In this document: positions 27,839 to 37,116 of the stretch, in pieces
Layout of the letters: every line of letters begins with the position of its first letter
Numbering within the stretch: position 1 is the stretch's first letter
Origin: Glaciecola sp047250385
Lineage (GTDB): Bacteria; Pseudomonadota; Gammaproteobacteria; Enterobacterales; Alteromonadaceae
DNA: 64,000 nt
NCBI RefSeq assembly: GCF_047250385.1
Contig: NZ_JBLBVM010000045.1
Span: forward strand, 67,486-131,485
Direction of reading: 5' to 3'
Made by a program: the position numbers and the translations under genes
Notes under the pieces: generated by a model
Seen by the model: only the letters and a program-made list of their open reading frames with translations
The model's database searches: none
What the model was told of the DNA's origin: nothing

Positions 27839-28393
27839 ATGCAAATAAAGAGTCTGTTAATAGTGTTTTGCCTTTTCCTTTCGGCCTGCAGTACTACAAA
27901 ACAAGCACCTGATACCACTTATTATCTCTTTGATGCTGAGCCTGTTGCGCAAAAGCAAAAAATCGCGAAGCCCAGAGTTTTAGTTAACAAAGTAAAGGTG
28001 CCTGATTACTTGAGTACGAATCAATTGGTTATGCGCGATAGTGGGCACATACTTATTAAAGCTAATTATCATAGTTGGGCAGATAGTTTGGACGAAGCTA
28101 TACAGCGGGCATTGCTTAACGATCTTAATCACCTTAACTCTGAGAAGGAGTTTGTGATTGCATGTAATGATTGCGTCAGTGTGAATGTGACAGTCGATCA
28201 TTTCTACCCATCATCGGATGGTAAATTGTTATTGTCGGGCTCTTTTGAAGTAGCAACAAAGAATGATCAAAACACAATTTCACGCTTTCAGCTACTGGAC
28301 GAACTGCACGGAAATGGCTACGCCAATGCGGTAAAGCAGATGAGGCAGCAAGTGGCGCAATTAGCGATTCAAATTAATGAGAGTATTGAATAA
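27839..28393 (+). CDS. pqiC: PqiC outer-membrane lipoprotein
   Basis: A 184-residue lipoprotein of the PqiC/ABC-auxiliary family. Seen: signal peptide II with lipobox LSAC (Cys17), then YYLFDAEP, a typical PqiC opening, and a mixed alpha/beta body with VDHFYPSSDGKLLLSGSFEV. PqiC is anchored in the outer membrane and caps the PqiB needle on the periplasmic side. It is the last gene of the operon; a large hairpin with a T-rich tail lies about 140 bp after its stop. Confidence 0.86.
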   Translation: MQIKSLLIVFCLFLSACSTTKQAPDTTYYLFDAEPVAQKQKIAKPRVLVNKVKVPDYLSTNQLVMRDSGHILIKANYHSWADSLDEAIQRALLNDLNHLNSEKEFVIACNDCVSVNVTVDHFYPSSDGKLLLSGSFEVATKNDQNTISRFQLLDELHGNGYANAVKQMRQQVAQLAIQINESIE

Positions 28394-28530
28394 GTTGTTG
28401 AGGAAAACTTTAAGATAGCGCTATTTTATCAATTGGTTGCATATTACTGTGCAGAGTTGACTGCCATTTTTACTACGTAAAATAAGCATTTACCTAAATG
28501 TATTAAGCTTGAGTTCAATGAGCTTTTGCC

Positions 28531-28583
28531 AAGTGACCATATAAGTGGGGTTCAAGTCAAACCCCCATATCACTTCTTTTTAA
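28531..28583 (+). terminator. Probable terminator hairpin between the convergent pqi operon and PEP-CTERM pseudogene
   Basis: A long interrupted hairpin: blocks AAGTG, ATAT and GGGGTT on the left pair with AACCCC, ATAT and CACTT on the right, followed by CTTTTTAAT on the plus strand. It lies between convergent genes. Mismatched bulges make it weaker than the other terminators here. Confidence 0.5.
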
Positions 28584-28585
28584 TT

Positions 28586-29503
28586 TCAATTTTTAAAACG
28601 AAGACGAACAATGAGCAATAGCCCAAATGCTATGATGGCGATAGTAGAGGGCTCAGGAACTTGGGTTGTTCTCGCTGCAAGGCCAAATCCACGTACATTA
28701 TTCAATTGCACTCTATTAGCTCCATCGAAGTCCATCCGCTCTAAGCCACCATTAGCCTCTTGTACAAATAGATAGCCATTTTCAGTATCTACTGCTACAC
28801 CTAATGGATTCGAAAAGGTGTTTGCAATTATTTCTAAGTTTGACCCATCTAAGTTACTTTTATAAATAGGGCCACTACCGTTAGATACTGTAAAAAGTTT
28901 GTCTATTTCTTGGTTTACTTCCATTTGATGTAGGTTTCCTGACAAGCCTGAGACTAATGTTGTTTGTGAACCACCAGAATAGTCCATCGTTTTTATTGAT
29001 TGGTTGGCTCCGAAATCGCCCACATAAAGAGTTTGGGTGCGGTGATCAGTTGTAATCGCTCCGATAGACATAGTTATAAAAGAATTGTCAATTTGTGTCA
29101 CATTTGAACCGTCCAAATTCATTCAAACAAGTCCTTCTGAACCATCAAAATCACTAAAAACGAAACCATTAACGTAGTCAATCGTAAGCGAACGGTTAAT
29201 CGATGACGCATTAAAAATTCTTGTCAGGTTACTGCCATCGCCATCCATAGACCAAATACCTCGCAAAGCAGATGGTCCACTGTAAAATCCGAAAAATAAG
29301 GTATCATTCAATGGATTATAATCCATTGTTCCGGCGTTAAAACCAACATTATGGCTATTGAGTAAATTTCCGTCCACATCAAACTCATTGATCGCGCTAT
29401 CGAAACCGGCTGAGAAAATAGTTGTAGCGAAAGAAGGGATTGTAACTAAGATTGACCCTATTAAAACAAGCAATCGTACCATCGTTTTGGTTTTTAAAAT
29501 CAT
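28586..29503 (-). pseudogene. PEP-CTERM YWTD-like beta-propeller protein, interrupted by one in-frame TGA
   Basis: Two adjacent pieces in the same frame make one 305-codon gene. Upstream piece (29503 to 29126): signal peptide (cleavage near SFA-T) and propeller repeats. A TGA stop at 29123-29125 follows ...EGLV, and the frame continues directly with MNLDGSNVTQI. Neighbouring repeats read MDGDGSN, SNLDGSN and MDFDGAN, the LDL-receptor class B (YWTD)-like pattern. A Trp (TGG) would fit the stop position, so a single G-to-A change explains the break. The C-terminus is an intact PEP-CTERM signal (VPEPSTIAII, hydrophobic helix, RLRFKN). A TTAGGAT ribosome-binding site precedes the first ATG. It may be a recent pseudogene, a readthrough gene (TGA followed by A) or a sequencing error. 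Confidence 0.8.
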
Positions 29504-30018
29504 TATATTATCCTAAGTTATTTTGGTGACAGCTATTAACTATTTACTTGTTACACTAAATATGTGAACCAATGAGCCATTTTTATCGAATGTTTATTTG
29601 CGCTCAAAAAACTGACAAGTCATTGACTTCGTACTCGTAATGCAAGTTAGCAATAAGTGCGCCAGACTTTAAGTTGCTGTTCTATTTGGTAATATAAATT
29701 TCACAATCCTGATGTGTAAATTATTCTGACATATAGCATAGGATGTCTAAAATATTGTACACCACTAAATCAATGCCAACTTTGCAATAAGTAATGTGTA
29801 AATATACTGTATGTGTCAAACCACCAAATATTGCAGTGGATATCCTAAAACTAATAGGGCCATTGTATGGGACAGCATCACTCATTCGGCTCGCCAATTT
29901 ATTTCCTATTGATACCAATTTAGAGTGCTTAGGCTAGATTAATTTGCCCTTGAAAAAGGTGTATCGACAAGAAGTTGTTAACTTTTTCTATTGGACTGTG
30001 TTGCCCAAGAACTCACCA
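29504..30018. other. Intergenic stretch without a supported gene
   Basis: About 515 bp between the broken PEP-CTERM gene and mgtE, both read leftwards. It must carry the PEP-CTERM gene promoter. A 65-codon frame on the minus strand (29721-29918) has no ribosome-binding site I trust and no recognisable motif. No hairpin-plus-T terminator for mgtE was clear. Confidence 0.4.
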
Positions 30019-31359
30019 CTACAACAAAAATAATGTCCCCAAGCCCAAGAACGCAACAAAGCCAACAATATCAGTAACCGTGGTCAGAATAACCGAACCA
30101 GATAGTGCGGGATCAATCTTCAACTTATCCAATATTACAGGTACGAACACACCCGCAAATGCAGCGGCGACGATATTCAAAAAGATAGCTATGGCGATAA
30201 CAGCTCCTAACAACGGATCACTAAACCAAGCATAGGCTACGGCACCAATAACAAGCGCCCAAATGACGCCGTTCAAGCCGCCCACTTTCAATTCTTTTAC
30301 GAGTAAAACCATCATGTTGGCAGGTGTGACTTGCTTCAAAGCCAGACCTCGAATTATCAAGGTTAGCGTTTGACTACCTGCGATACCGCCCATACTTGCT
30401 ACGACTGGCATCAAAACAGCCAAGGCTACCACTTGCTGCAGGGTAGCCTCGAACATGCCAATAAAAGCACTCGCTAAGAAGGCTGTGAGTAAATTAATGC
30501 CTAACCAAATAGCGCGTGCTTTTGCACTGCGACGCACAGGCGAGAACAAATCCTCGTTCTCATCCATACCTGCGCCAGCCATTAATTGACGTTCGTAATA
30601 CTCTTCGCTTAATTCAGAAGCGGTCGTCACATCAATTCGCCCCAGCAGTTTTTTGTTTTCATCCACTACCGGTAAAGCAGCATAGGTAGAAAACTGTACG
30701 TCCTTCGCCGCCTTTTGCCCCTCGTCGGTGGCATTGATAACAGGGAAGTCATCTAAAGCAACGTCAACTAATGGAACATGCTCAGGCAAGGAATATAGCT
30801 TGGCAATGGGCACTGCTTCTGAGAATTGCCCAGAACGGTTAACTAGAAATATCGTATCTGTGTGGCGAGGCATCTCTCTGCGAATTAAGCGAATGCCTTC
30901 ACGCACTCTTGCGTTCAGAGGTAAGACTAAAAAATCATGGGTGATCCAGTGACCTACTTGGTCTTCGGGATATTGATTCGCCTCGGTAAAGTATTGGCGT
31001 TGAACTCTATCCATCGCTGTATAGGCACGTTCGACTAACTCTTCAGGAAGTGAATCGGCGAGTTCCAGGAGATCTTCGGCATCGATATCTATGAAAAGTT
31101 TGTCCCACTGCTCTGGCTCAGTCGCCTGCACTAGAACTTCACGAGGGTCGCCCCTCATGGCAATTAGGATATCGAGTTTTTTGTGATCAGGAACCGTCTG
31201 CCAAAGACTTAAACGTTCGCCAATCGGCAAAGATTCAAGCAATAATGCCATTTCATCTTCATCGGCCTGTGCAATGATGGATGTGAGCCCGATTCCGCTA
31301 TCACTTAATTCGGAATGGCTAATGACCTCTTCGATCAAATCAGGTAATTGTTCAGACAC
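30019..31359 (-). CDS. mgtE: Magnesium transporter MgtE
   Basis: A 446-residue dimeric Mg2+ channel of the inner membrane, gated by cytosolic Mg2+. Seen: N-terminal superhelical domain (about residues 10-130), a CBS-domain pair (about 135-255, with FLVLPLNARVREGIRLI and YAALPVVDENKKLLGRI), the connecting plug helix, and five membrane helices from about residue 280. The pore-lining segment has LMPVVASMGGIAGSQT, and the last helices include the Asp-bearing TTVTDIVGFVAFLGLG, the Mg2+ selectivity site of the family. Length matches Thermus MgtE (450). It is a single gene; no Mg-sensing riboswitch was recognised upstream. Confidence 0.95.
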   Translation of the reverse strand: MSEQLPDLIEEVISHSELSDSGIGLTSIIAQADEDEMALLLESLPIGERLSLWQTVPDHKKLDILIAMRGDPREVLVQATEPEQWDKLFIDIDAEDLLELADSLPEELVERAYTAMDRVQRQYFTEANQYPEDQVGHWITHDFLVLPLNARVREGIRLIRREMPRHTDTIFLVNRSGQFSEAVPIAKLYSLPEHVPLVDVALDDFPVINATDEGQKAAKDVQFSTYAALPVVDENKKLLGRIDVTTASELSEEYYERQLMAGAGMDENEDLFSPVRRSAKARAIWLGINLLTAFLASAFIGMFEATLQQVVALAVLMPVVASMGGIAGSQTLTLIIRGLALKQVTPANMMVLLVKELKVGGLNGVIWALVIGAVAYAWFSDPLLGAVIAIAIFLNIVAAAFAGVFVPVILDKLKIDPALSGSVILTTVTDIVGFVAFLGLGTLFLL

Positions 31360-31510
31360 AGAGGTTCTCCGTTAATGCTTGTGGCAATGCGCGTAGATTC
31401 CCATCTAAACATATAAACTGCAACGGAAATCTGTGCTTTTTTAAAGAAAATAATAAGGGAAGGAGGCTTGAATGTTCCCTCTCTGATTGGCTGAATTGTT
31501 TCGTAATGAA

Positions 31511-32470
31511 CTAGTTTACGATGTTAAGCGCTTCGCCGCTAACAAAGGCTTCTATATTCTTCACAACTTGATTAACTAAACCTTGCATAGACTGCTGGCT
31601 AGCCCAAGCTGAATGAGGAGTGACAATACAATTCGCTAGCTTATTGAGTTGCATGATTGTTGAATCATCAGCAGGTGGTTCTTCTGGCGCAACATCAAGC
31701 CCTGCACCAGCTATCTTACTATTCGACAAAGCACTTTGCAGTGCGCTTAGGTCAACGATTGAGCCTCGTGCTGTATTGATCAGCAAGGCATTACTGCGCA
31801 TTTGTTTTAAAGTTTGTGCATTAATTAAATTCTCAGTTTCAGATGTAAGCGGGCAGTGGAGGCTTACTATATCTGAGGTTTCGAGTAAGTCGGACAATGC
31901 AACGAGGGTTTCGCCATCCATATTTTCACGACCACTTACACTGTGAAAAATAACTCGCATGCCAAAGGTTTTTGCAAGTCGCGCTACTTCTTGTGCTATT
32001 GCACCCGTGCCAATTAAACCGATTGTACTGCCATGTAAATCGAAAATAGGAGTGTTATGAAAACAAAACTGCTCAGAGGCTTGCCATTTTCCTGCACTGA
32101 TATCTTCGCGATAGGCAATTAAATTACGTCGTAAAGCTAAAATCATCGATAACACATGCTCACTTACAGAGCGAGAGGCATAAGCGGGTACATTGCTCAC
32201 GCTAATGCCATGTTCGCGAGCCGCATCTAAGTCAACAGTGTTGGTACCGGTGGCAGTAATCGCAATGTGTTTAAGCTGTGGTAGTTGTGAAAGCACTTGC
32301 TTATCAAGCATTACTTTATTCGTAATAACAATATCTGCGTCACGGACTCGTTCAAGCGTTTGATGAGCACTGGTTTTACCGAAGTGAATCCATTTGTGCG
32401 GAAATTGAGGTGAAGGAACAAGCACGTTGTCGGCAATCGTGGCACTGTCTAAAAATACGATCCTATGCAT
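31511..32470 (-). CDS. D-2-hydroxyacid dehydrogenase (glycerate dehydrogenase / hydroxypyruvate reductase-like)
   Basis: A 319-residue NAD(P)-dependent oxidoreductase that interconverts D-2-hydroxyacids and 2-oxoacids. Seen: substrate-binding N-terminal part with ITATGTNTVDLDAA, the Rossmann motif GLIGTGAIAQEVA (residues about 150-162), the family signature HCPLTSETENLIN, NTARGSIVDLSAL with the catalytic Arg, AGLDVAPEEP with the catalytic Glu, and catalytic His in VTPHSAWAS. The pattern SVSEHVLSMILALRRN fits the HprA/glycerate dehydrogenase branch. It is not obviously co-transcribed with gorA (140 bp gap). The exact substrate (hydroxypyruvate or glyoxylate) is inferred. Confidence 0.88.
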   Translation of the reverse strand: MHRIVFLDSATIADNVLVPSPQFPHKWIHFGKTSAHQTLERVRDADIVITNKVMLDKQVLSQLPQLKHIAITATGTNTVDLDAAREHGISVSNVPAYASRSVSEHVLSMILALRRNLIAYREDISAGKWQASEQFCFHNTPIFDLHGSTIGLIGTGAIAQEVARLAKTFGMRVIFHSVSGRENMDGETLVALSDLLETSDIVSLHCPLTSETENLINAQTLKQMRSNALLINTARGSIVDLSALQSALSNSKIAGAGLDVAPEEPPADDSTIMQLNKLANCIVTPHSAWASQQSMQGLVNQVVKNIEAFVSGEALNIVN

Positions 32471-32611
32471 CTTGTTTCCCTCTATTATTCGCCTCTATTA
32501 TTGGCCTCAATTATTGCCTTCAAGTGCTATTCTCATACTTTCACTCTTAGAAAACTTGACGCATAGGTAATCCGAAATTTACATCTCTAAGCGCCAAGTT
32601 TCTCTTATCTC

Positions 32612-33991
32612 TTATGTGAGAGTAACGAACTCTTCGCCACTAGTCGGGTGAATTGCCACACAAGCATCAAAGTCAGCCTTTGTCGCGCCCATTTTAATTG
32701 CAACACCAAAACCTTGAAGAATTTCATCCATGCCAAAACCAATACCATGTAATCCAACTACTTTTTCATCAACTCCTGCGCATACCAATTTCATTTTAGT
32801 TGCTTGGCGATGCGAAGTAACTGCTGTATACATGGCAGCAAAACTAGAGTTGTAGACTTTAACATTCGACAAACCGTATTTTTCTATCGCTTCTTTTTCG
32901 GTTAAGCCCATGGTGCCAATGGCTGGGTGACTGAACACAACTGTCGGGATCAGGTTGTAATCCATGTGTGCGTCAGTTTTGAAATTGAAAAGTCGCTCAC
33001 TCAGCAATCTACCGGCTTTTACTGCAACTGGGGTTAAATCGACCTTGCCAATATTGTCACCCACTGCGTATACGCCTTCTGCCGTCGTATTTTGGAACTT
33101 ATCTACTTTAATATAGCCACGTTCATCTAGTTCAACATCCGTATTTTCAAGGTTGATTTTATCATTAGCTGGCTCGCGGCCGATGGCCCAAATTAAGGCA
33201 TCACAATCAATATGCCATCCGGTATTGAGATTGACTTTCAGTGAACCATCTTGCTGCTTTTCAATGGAAGTCACTTCAGTGTGTGGATGAAGTTTGGGTC
33301 CATCTTCAGCCATAATCTCGACCAAAGTATCTGACAACATGTCGTCGAAGTTACGCAAAGGTTTCTCCCGACGCACTAAAATATGTGTTTCCGAACCCAG
33401 CGAATGCATAACACCAGCAAGTTCAACAGCTATATATCCAGCACCCACTACAACTACTCGCTTTGGTTGTTCCGCCACATCAAAAAATTCATCAGAATTG
33501 ATACCAAGCTCAGCACCAGTTATCTGTGGTTTGATTGGTCGACCACCAGTGGCTATCGTAATGTGATCAGCCGTGTATATTTCACCGTCTACATCAATAG
33601 TATGGTTATCGATAAATTTAGCGAAGCCTTTGATGAGCTCTACGCCATTGTTACCCAGCACGCGATCGTAGGATTGATGGATACGGTCAATGTACGCAGA
33701 ACGGCTTTCTACTAATTTCGCCCAGCTAAAATTATTAACAGTAACATCGAATCCATAGTCTGGACTGTATTTGTGGATAGCTTCAGCAACTTGTGCGCCA
33801 AACCACATTGCCTTCTTTGGTACACAACCTACGTTGACGCAAGTACCACCGATATCCTTCGCTTCAATAATGGCGGCTTTTTTACCATATCGTGATGCAC
33901 GGTTTGCGGATGCGATACCACCGCTACCGCCGCCAATGCAGATATAATCGAAATGTTTTTTCACTTGCGCGTTTTGAGTACTTGTATTCAT
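32612..33991 (-). CDS. gorA: Glutathione-disulfide reductase
   Basis: A 459-residue FAD-containing enzyme that reduces oxidised glutathione with NADPH in the cytoplasm. Seen: FAD-binding GGGSGGIASANRA (residues about 20-32), redox-active disulfide Cys51 and Cys56 in GGTCVNVGCVPKK, NAD(P)H-binding GAGYIAVELAGV with the downstream VRREKPLRNFD basic cluster that favours NADPH, the second FAD motif VYAVGDNIGKVDLTPVA, and the C-terminal His-Glu pair in HPTSGEEF. Length matches E. coli Gor (450). It is divergent from prlC; 186 bp separate the two starts. Confidence 0.95.
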   Translation of the reverse strand: MNTSTQNAQVKKHFDYICIGGGSGGIASANRASRYGKKAAIIEAKDIGGTCVNVGCVPKKAMWFGAQVAEAIHKYSPDYGFDVTVNNFSWAKLVESRSAYIDRIHQSYDRVLGNNGVELIKGFAKFIDNHTIDVDGEIYTADHITIATGGRPIKPQITGAELGINSDEFFDVAEQPKRVVVVGAGYIAVELAGVMHSLGSETHILVRREKPLRNFDDMLSDTLVEIMAEDGPKLHPHTEVTSIEKQQDGSLKVNLNTGWHIDCDALIWAIGREPANDKINLENTDVELDERGYIKVDKFQNTTAEGVYAVGDNIGKVDLTPVAVKAGRLLSERLFNFKTDAHMDYNLIPTVVFSHPAIGTMGLTEKEAIEKYGLSNVKVYNSSFAAMYTAVTSHRQATKMKLVCAGVDEKVVGLHGIGFGMDEILQGFGVAIKMGATKADFDACVAIHPTSGEEFVTLT

Positions 33992-34177
33992 TCTGTTCCT
34001 AATAAGGGTGACTGCCGTGAAGCTAATGTGTTAAATATGCCTACTAGACCGTAATTATCAAGCTTTCCTTCAAAAAAAGTTTTATAAAGCATTGTGATCC
34101 CATTCAGAATGCCCAATTATAAATGTACGAATGTGCCTTTCTGTGAACTGGCCAAACAAACAACTAAGAGAACATTT

Positions 34178-36220
34178 ATGAATGCAATTGAAAATGTGAG
34201 CGGCCTTCCTCTTTTCTCACAAATCAAAACTGAAGATATTGTCCCAGCTATTAAAAAAGCAATTGAAAATAGCAAGGCTGTGATTGAAGAAGTGGTTGCC
34301 AACGGGGACGCAAGTTACGCCCAAGTTGTTGAGCGCATCGAAGACACTGACGATATTCTAGCGAAGATATGGTCACCAGTAGGGCACATGAACTCAGTTG
34401 TTAGTAGTGATGAATTACGTGAAGCCCATGATGCGTGTTTGCCAATGCTTTCTGAATTTGGCACGTGGGTTGGGCAGCACCAAGGTCTGTTTTCCCTTTA
34501 CCAAAAGCTACATGCAAGTGACGAGTTTGCAACCTTAAATGAAGCACAACAAAAGGTAGTGACTAATGCTATCCGTGACTTTACACTTTCTGGTGTTGGC
34601 TTAGAAGACAGCAAAAAGAAGCGTTATGCTCAAATTCAAAGTCGTTTATCCGACTTATCCTCAAGCTTCAGTAACAATGTTATGGATGCAACGATGGCTT
34701 GGACCAAGCATGTTACCGATGAATCGCAACTTGCGGGACTCCCCGAATCTGCGAAAGCGGCAGCAGCTCAAGCGGCTCGAAACAAAGAGCTTGAAGGCTG
34801 GTTGTTCACACTCGACATTCCAAGTTATCTGCCAATCATGCTCTATGCTAACAATGCCGACTTACGAGAAGAAATGTATCGCGCTTATAGCACGAAAGCT
34901 TCTGACCAAGGGCCAAATGCAGGAGAGTTTGATAATGCCGCACTCATCGACGAAATATTAGCTTTAAAACAAGAAGCTGCAGCACTACTGGGCTTTAGTT
35001 CTTATGCTGAACGATCACTCGCGACTAAAATGGCACAATCAACAGAACAAGTGACTCTATTTTTGCGTGACTTAGCAAAACGCTCCAAACCCCAGGCGCA
35101 GGCTGAACTTCAAGAAGTTATCGACTATGCGACTCAATTACATGGTAAGGACGGCAATACTAAAGATCTGCAACCTTGGGACTACACCTATTATGGTGAA
35201 AAGCTCAAGCAACAAAAATACGCAATCTCTGACGAAGAGCTACGTCCTTATTTCCCTGAGCACAAAGTGGTAAACGGTTTGTTCGAAGTCGTCTCACGCT
35301 TGTATGGCTTGCGTGTTGAGCAACAAAGCGATGTTGATGTATGGCACGAAGACGTGAGTTTCTACAAAATATTTGATGCCGACAATCAACACCGAGGTTC
35401 ATTCTACTTTGATTTGTACGCACGCGAGAAGAAACGTGGCGGAGCATGGATGGATGATTGCAGAGGCCGCAGACGACTTCCCAATGGCGAATTGCAGCTA
35501 CCTGTTGCGTATATGGTCTGTAACTTCAACGGACCAGTTGATGGCAAGCCAGCACTATTTACTCATGACGAAGTGGTTACTTTATTCCACGAGTTTGGAC
35601 ATGGTATTCACCATATGCTCACTAAGATTGAAACGGGTGGCGTATCCGGTATTAACGGTGTCGCTTGGGATGCTGTTGAGCTGCCTAGCCAGTTCCTTGA
35701 AAATTGGTGTTGGCAACCGGAAGCGCTTAGTTTCATTTCAGGCCATTTCGAAACGGGCGAAGCATTACCAAATGAGTTATTGGAAAAAATGCTCGCGGCG
35801 AAGAATTATCAATCTGCTATGCAAATGCTTAGACAGCTTGAGTTTAGTTTGTTTGATTTCACCCTTCATCAGCAAAGTGCTGCTGAAAAATCAGTACAGC
35901 AAGTGCTAGATGAAATTCGCCAAGAGGTCGCAGTAGTGATCCCGCCAGCATTCAACAAATTTCAAAATAGCTTTGGCCACATATTTGCTGGTGGTTATGC
36001 AGCTGGTTACTACAGTTATAAATGGGCGGAAGTGCTATCTTCAGATGCATTTGGTCGGTTTGAAGAGGAAGGGATCTTTAACCAGCAAACAGGGAAAGAC
36101 TTCCTTAACAACATCCTTGAAGTTGGTGGCAGCAAGGAGCCGATGGACATGTTCGTGGCGTTTAGAGGGCGTGAACCTAAGGTCGATGCCCTGTTAAGAC
36201 ACTCAGGCATTGCTGCATGA
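34178..36220 (+). CDS. prlC: Oligopeptidase A (M3 metallopeptidase)
   Basis: A 680-residue cytosolic zinc peptidase that degrades oligopeptides, including cleaved signal peptides. Seen: an all-helical thimet-oligopeptidase fold, the zinc motif HEFGHGIHH (first His at residue 471), a third ligand Glu in WDAVELPSQFLENW, and the substrate-positioning FAGGYAAGYYSYKWAE near the C-terminus. The frame is open from 34094, but ATG 34178 has AAGAG upstream and gives exactly the 680 residues of E. coli PrlC. Its stop overlaps the start of the following DNA glycosylase gene (ATGA at 36217-36220), so the two are co-translated. It is divergent from gorA. Confidence 0.96.
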   Translation: MNAIENVSGLPLFSQIKTEDIVPAIKKAIENSKAVIEEVVANGDASYAQVVERIEDTDDILAKIWSPVGHMNSVVSSDELREAHDACLPMLSEFGTWVGQHQGLFSLYQKLHASDEFATLNEAQQKVVTNAIRDFTLSGVGLEDSKKKRYAQIQSRLSDLSSSFSNNVMDATMAWTKHVTDESQLAGLPESAKAAAAQAARNKELEGWLFTLDIPSYLPIMLYANNADLREEMYRAYSTKASDQGPNAGEFDNAALIDEILALKQEAAALLGFSSYAERSLATKMAQSTEQVTLFLRDLAKRSKPQAQAELQEVIDYATQLHGKDGNTKDLQPWDYTYYGEKLKQQKYAISDEELRPYFPEHKVVNGLFEVVSRLYGLRVEQQSDVDVWHEDVSFYKIFDADNQHRGSFYFDLYAREKKRGGAWMDDCRGRRRLPNGELQLPVAYMVCNFNGPVDGKPALFTHDEVVTLFHEFGHGIHHMLTKIETGGVSGINGVAWDAVELPSQFLENWCWQPEALSFISGHFETGEALPNELLEKMLAAKNYQSAMQMLRQLEFSLFDFTLHQQSAAEKSVQQVLDEIRQEVAVVIPPAFNKFQNSFGHIFAGGYAAGYYSYKWAEVLSSDAFGRFEEEGIFNQQTGKDFLNNILEVGGSKEPMDMFVAFRGREPKVDALLRHSGIAA

Positions 36221-36945
36221 GTTCAGGAAAGTCTATTGATAGCAATGTGAAAGCTGAAGTATTTGCAAGCCTTTACGATCGAGTCTGTAAGCGCAAGGGC
36301 AGTGAGGCAATGGTTAAAGAATTGCTTTCACAACCTGCGAGTAAACAAGAGGTTCTGGCGATAACGGATGATCGCTTCTTATCCGAGTTTACTAAAAAAG
36401 TATTCCAATCAGGTTTCGTTTGGCGTGTAGTACGCCAAAAATGGCCTAATTTTGAAGAGCAGTTTTTTGGTTTTGATATAGACAAAGTATTGTTAATGCC
36501 AGATGAAATGCTGGAACAGAAAGCAGCTAACCCTGCGATCATTCGCAATTTCAATAAAGTCAAAACGATCCGCGAAAACGCTTTGATGATTGATGAGATT
36601 CGCCGAAAGCACGGAAGTTTTGCTAAATTTGTTAGCGAATGGCCCAAGGATGACCTGATTGGCTTATGGGACTTTCTGAAGAAGAATGGTGCAAGACTAG
36701 GTGGCAACACAGGCCCATACTCCTTGCGCGCTTTGGGCGTGGATACTTTTATACTGAGTCGCGATGTTGAGGCCTATTTTACTGAGCATGGCTTAATTAG
36801 CGGTTCAGCTCGATCTAAACGAAGTTTAACGACTATTCAGCGGACTTTCTTCACTTGGCAAAAGGAAAGCGGTTTATCCCTTCAAGAGTTGAGTCAAATT
36901 GTGTCTTACAGTTGTGGGGACAATTATGTAGGCATGATTACCTGA
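36217..36945 (+). CDS. DNA-3-methyladenine glycosylase I-like protein (HhH superfamily)
   Basis: A 242-residue cytosolic protein related to base-excision DNA glycosylases. Seen: an all-helical protein with FQSGFVWRVVRQKWPNFEEQF (DNA-3-methyladenine glycosylase I-like core), then LWDFLKKNGARLGGNTGPYSLRALGVDTFILSRDVEAYF, where a helix-hairpin-helix-like Gly-rich turn precedes an Asp at the place of the family's catalytic acid. It lacks the zinc-binding Cys/His set of E. coli Tag, so it belongs to a distant group and its activity is inferred. Its start overlaps the prlC stop by 4 nt. The association with prlC probably reflects co-transcription rather than a shared function. Confidence 0.7.
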   Translation: MSSGKSIDSNVKAEVFASLYDRVCKRKGSEAMVKELLSQPASKQEVLAITDDRFLSEFTKKVFQSGFVWRVVRQKWPNFEEQFFGFDIDKVLLMPDEMLEQKAANPAIIRNFNKVKTIRENALMIDEIRRKHGSFAKFVSEWPKDDLIGLWDFLKKNGARLGGNTGPYSLRALGVDTFILSRDVEAYFTEHGLISGSARSKRSLTTIQRTFFTWQKESGLSLQELSQIVSYSCGDNYVGMIT

Positions 36946-37116
36946 GTAGAGTAACGCTTACTTGATGTATTTATTCCATTTTTTAGCTACAATTGAGTGA
37001 TTCGTTCGAAAGTGGTTTTATAGCAACATTAAGCAAGGCAAGTTTGTAGCAAACACCCTTGGCAAAACCTTTATCAACACCTTTATCAACGCAAGCGCCC
37101 AGAAGAAGCCATTACA

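Noticed and set aside
29721..29918. 65-codon minus-strand frame between the broken PEP-CTERM gene and mgtE
   Set aside because: No ribosome-binding site I trust, no motif, AT-rich intergenic sequence; length is within chance.
31360..31510. Magnesium riboswitch upstream of mgtE
   Set aside because: No M-box-like conserved sequence could be recognised by eye; a covariance-model search (Infernal/Rfam) would settle it.
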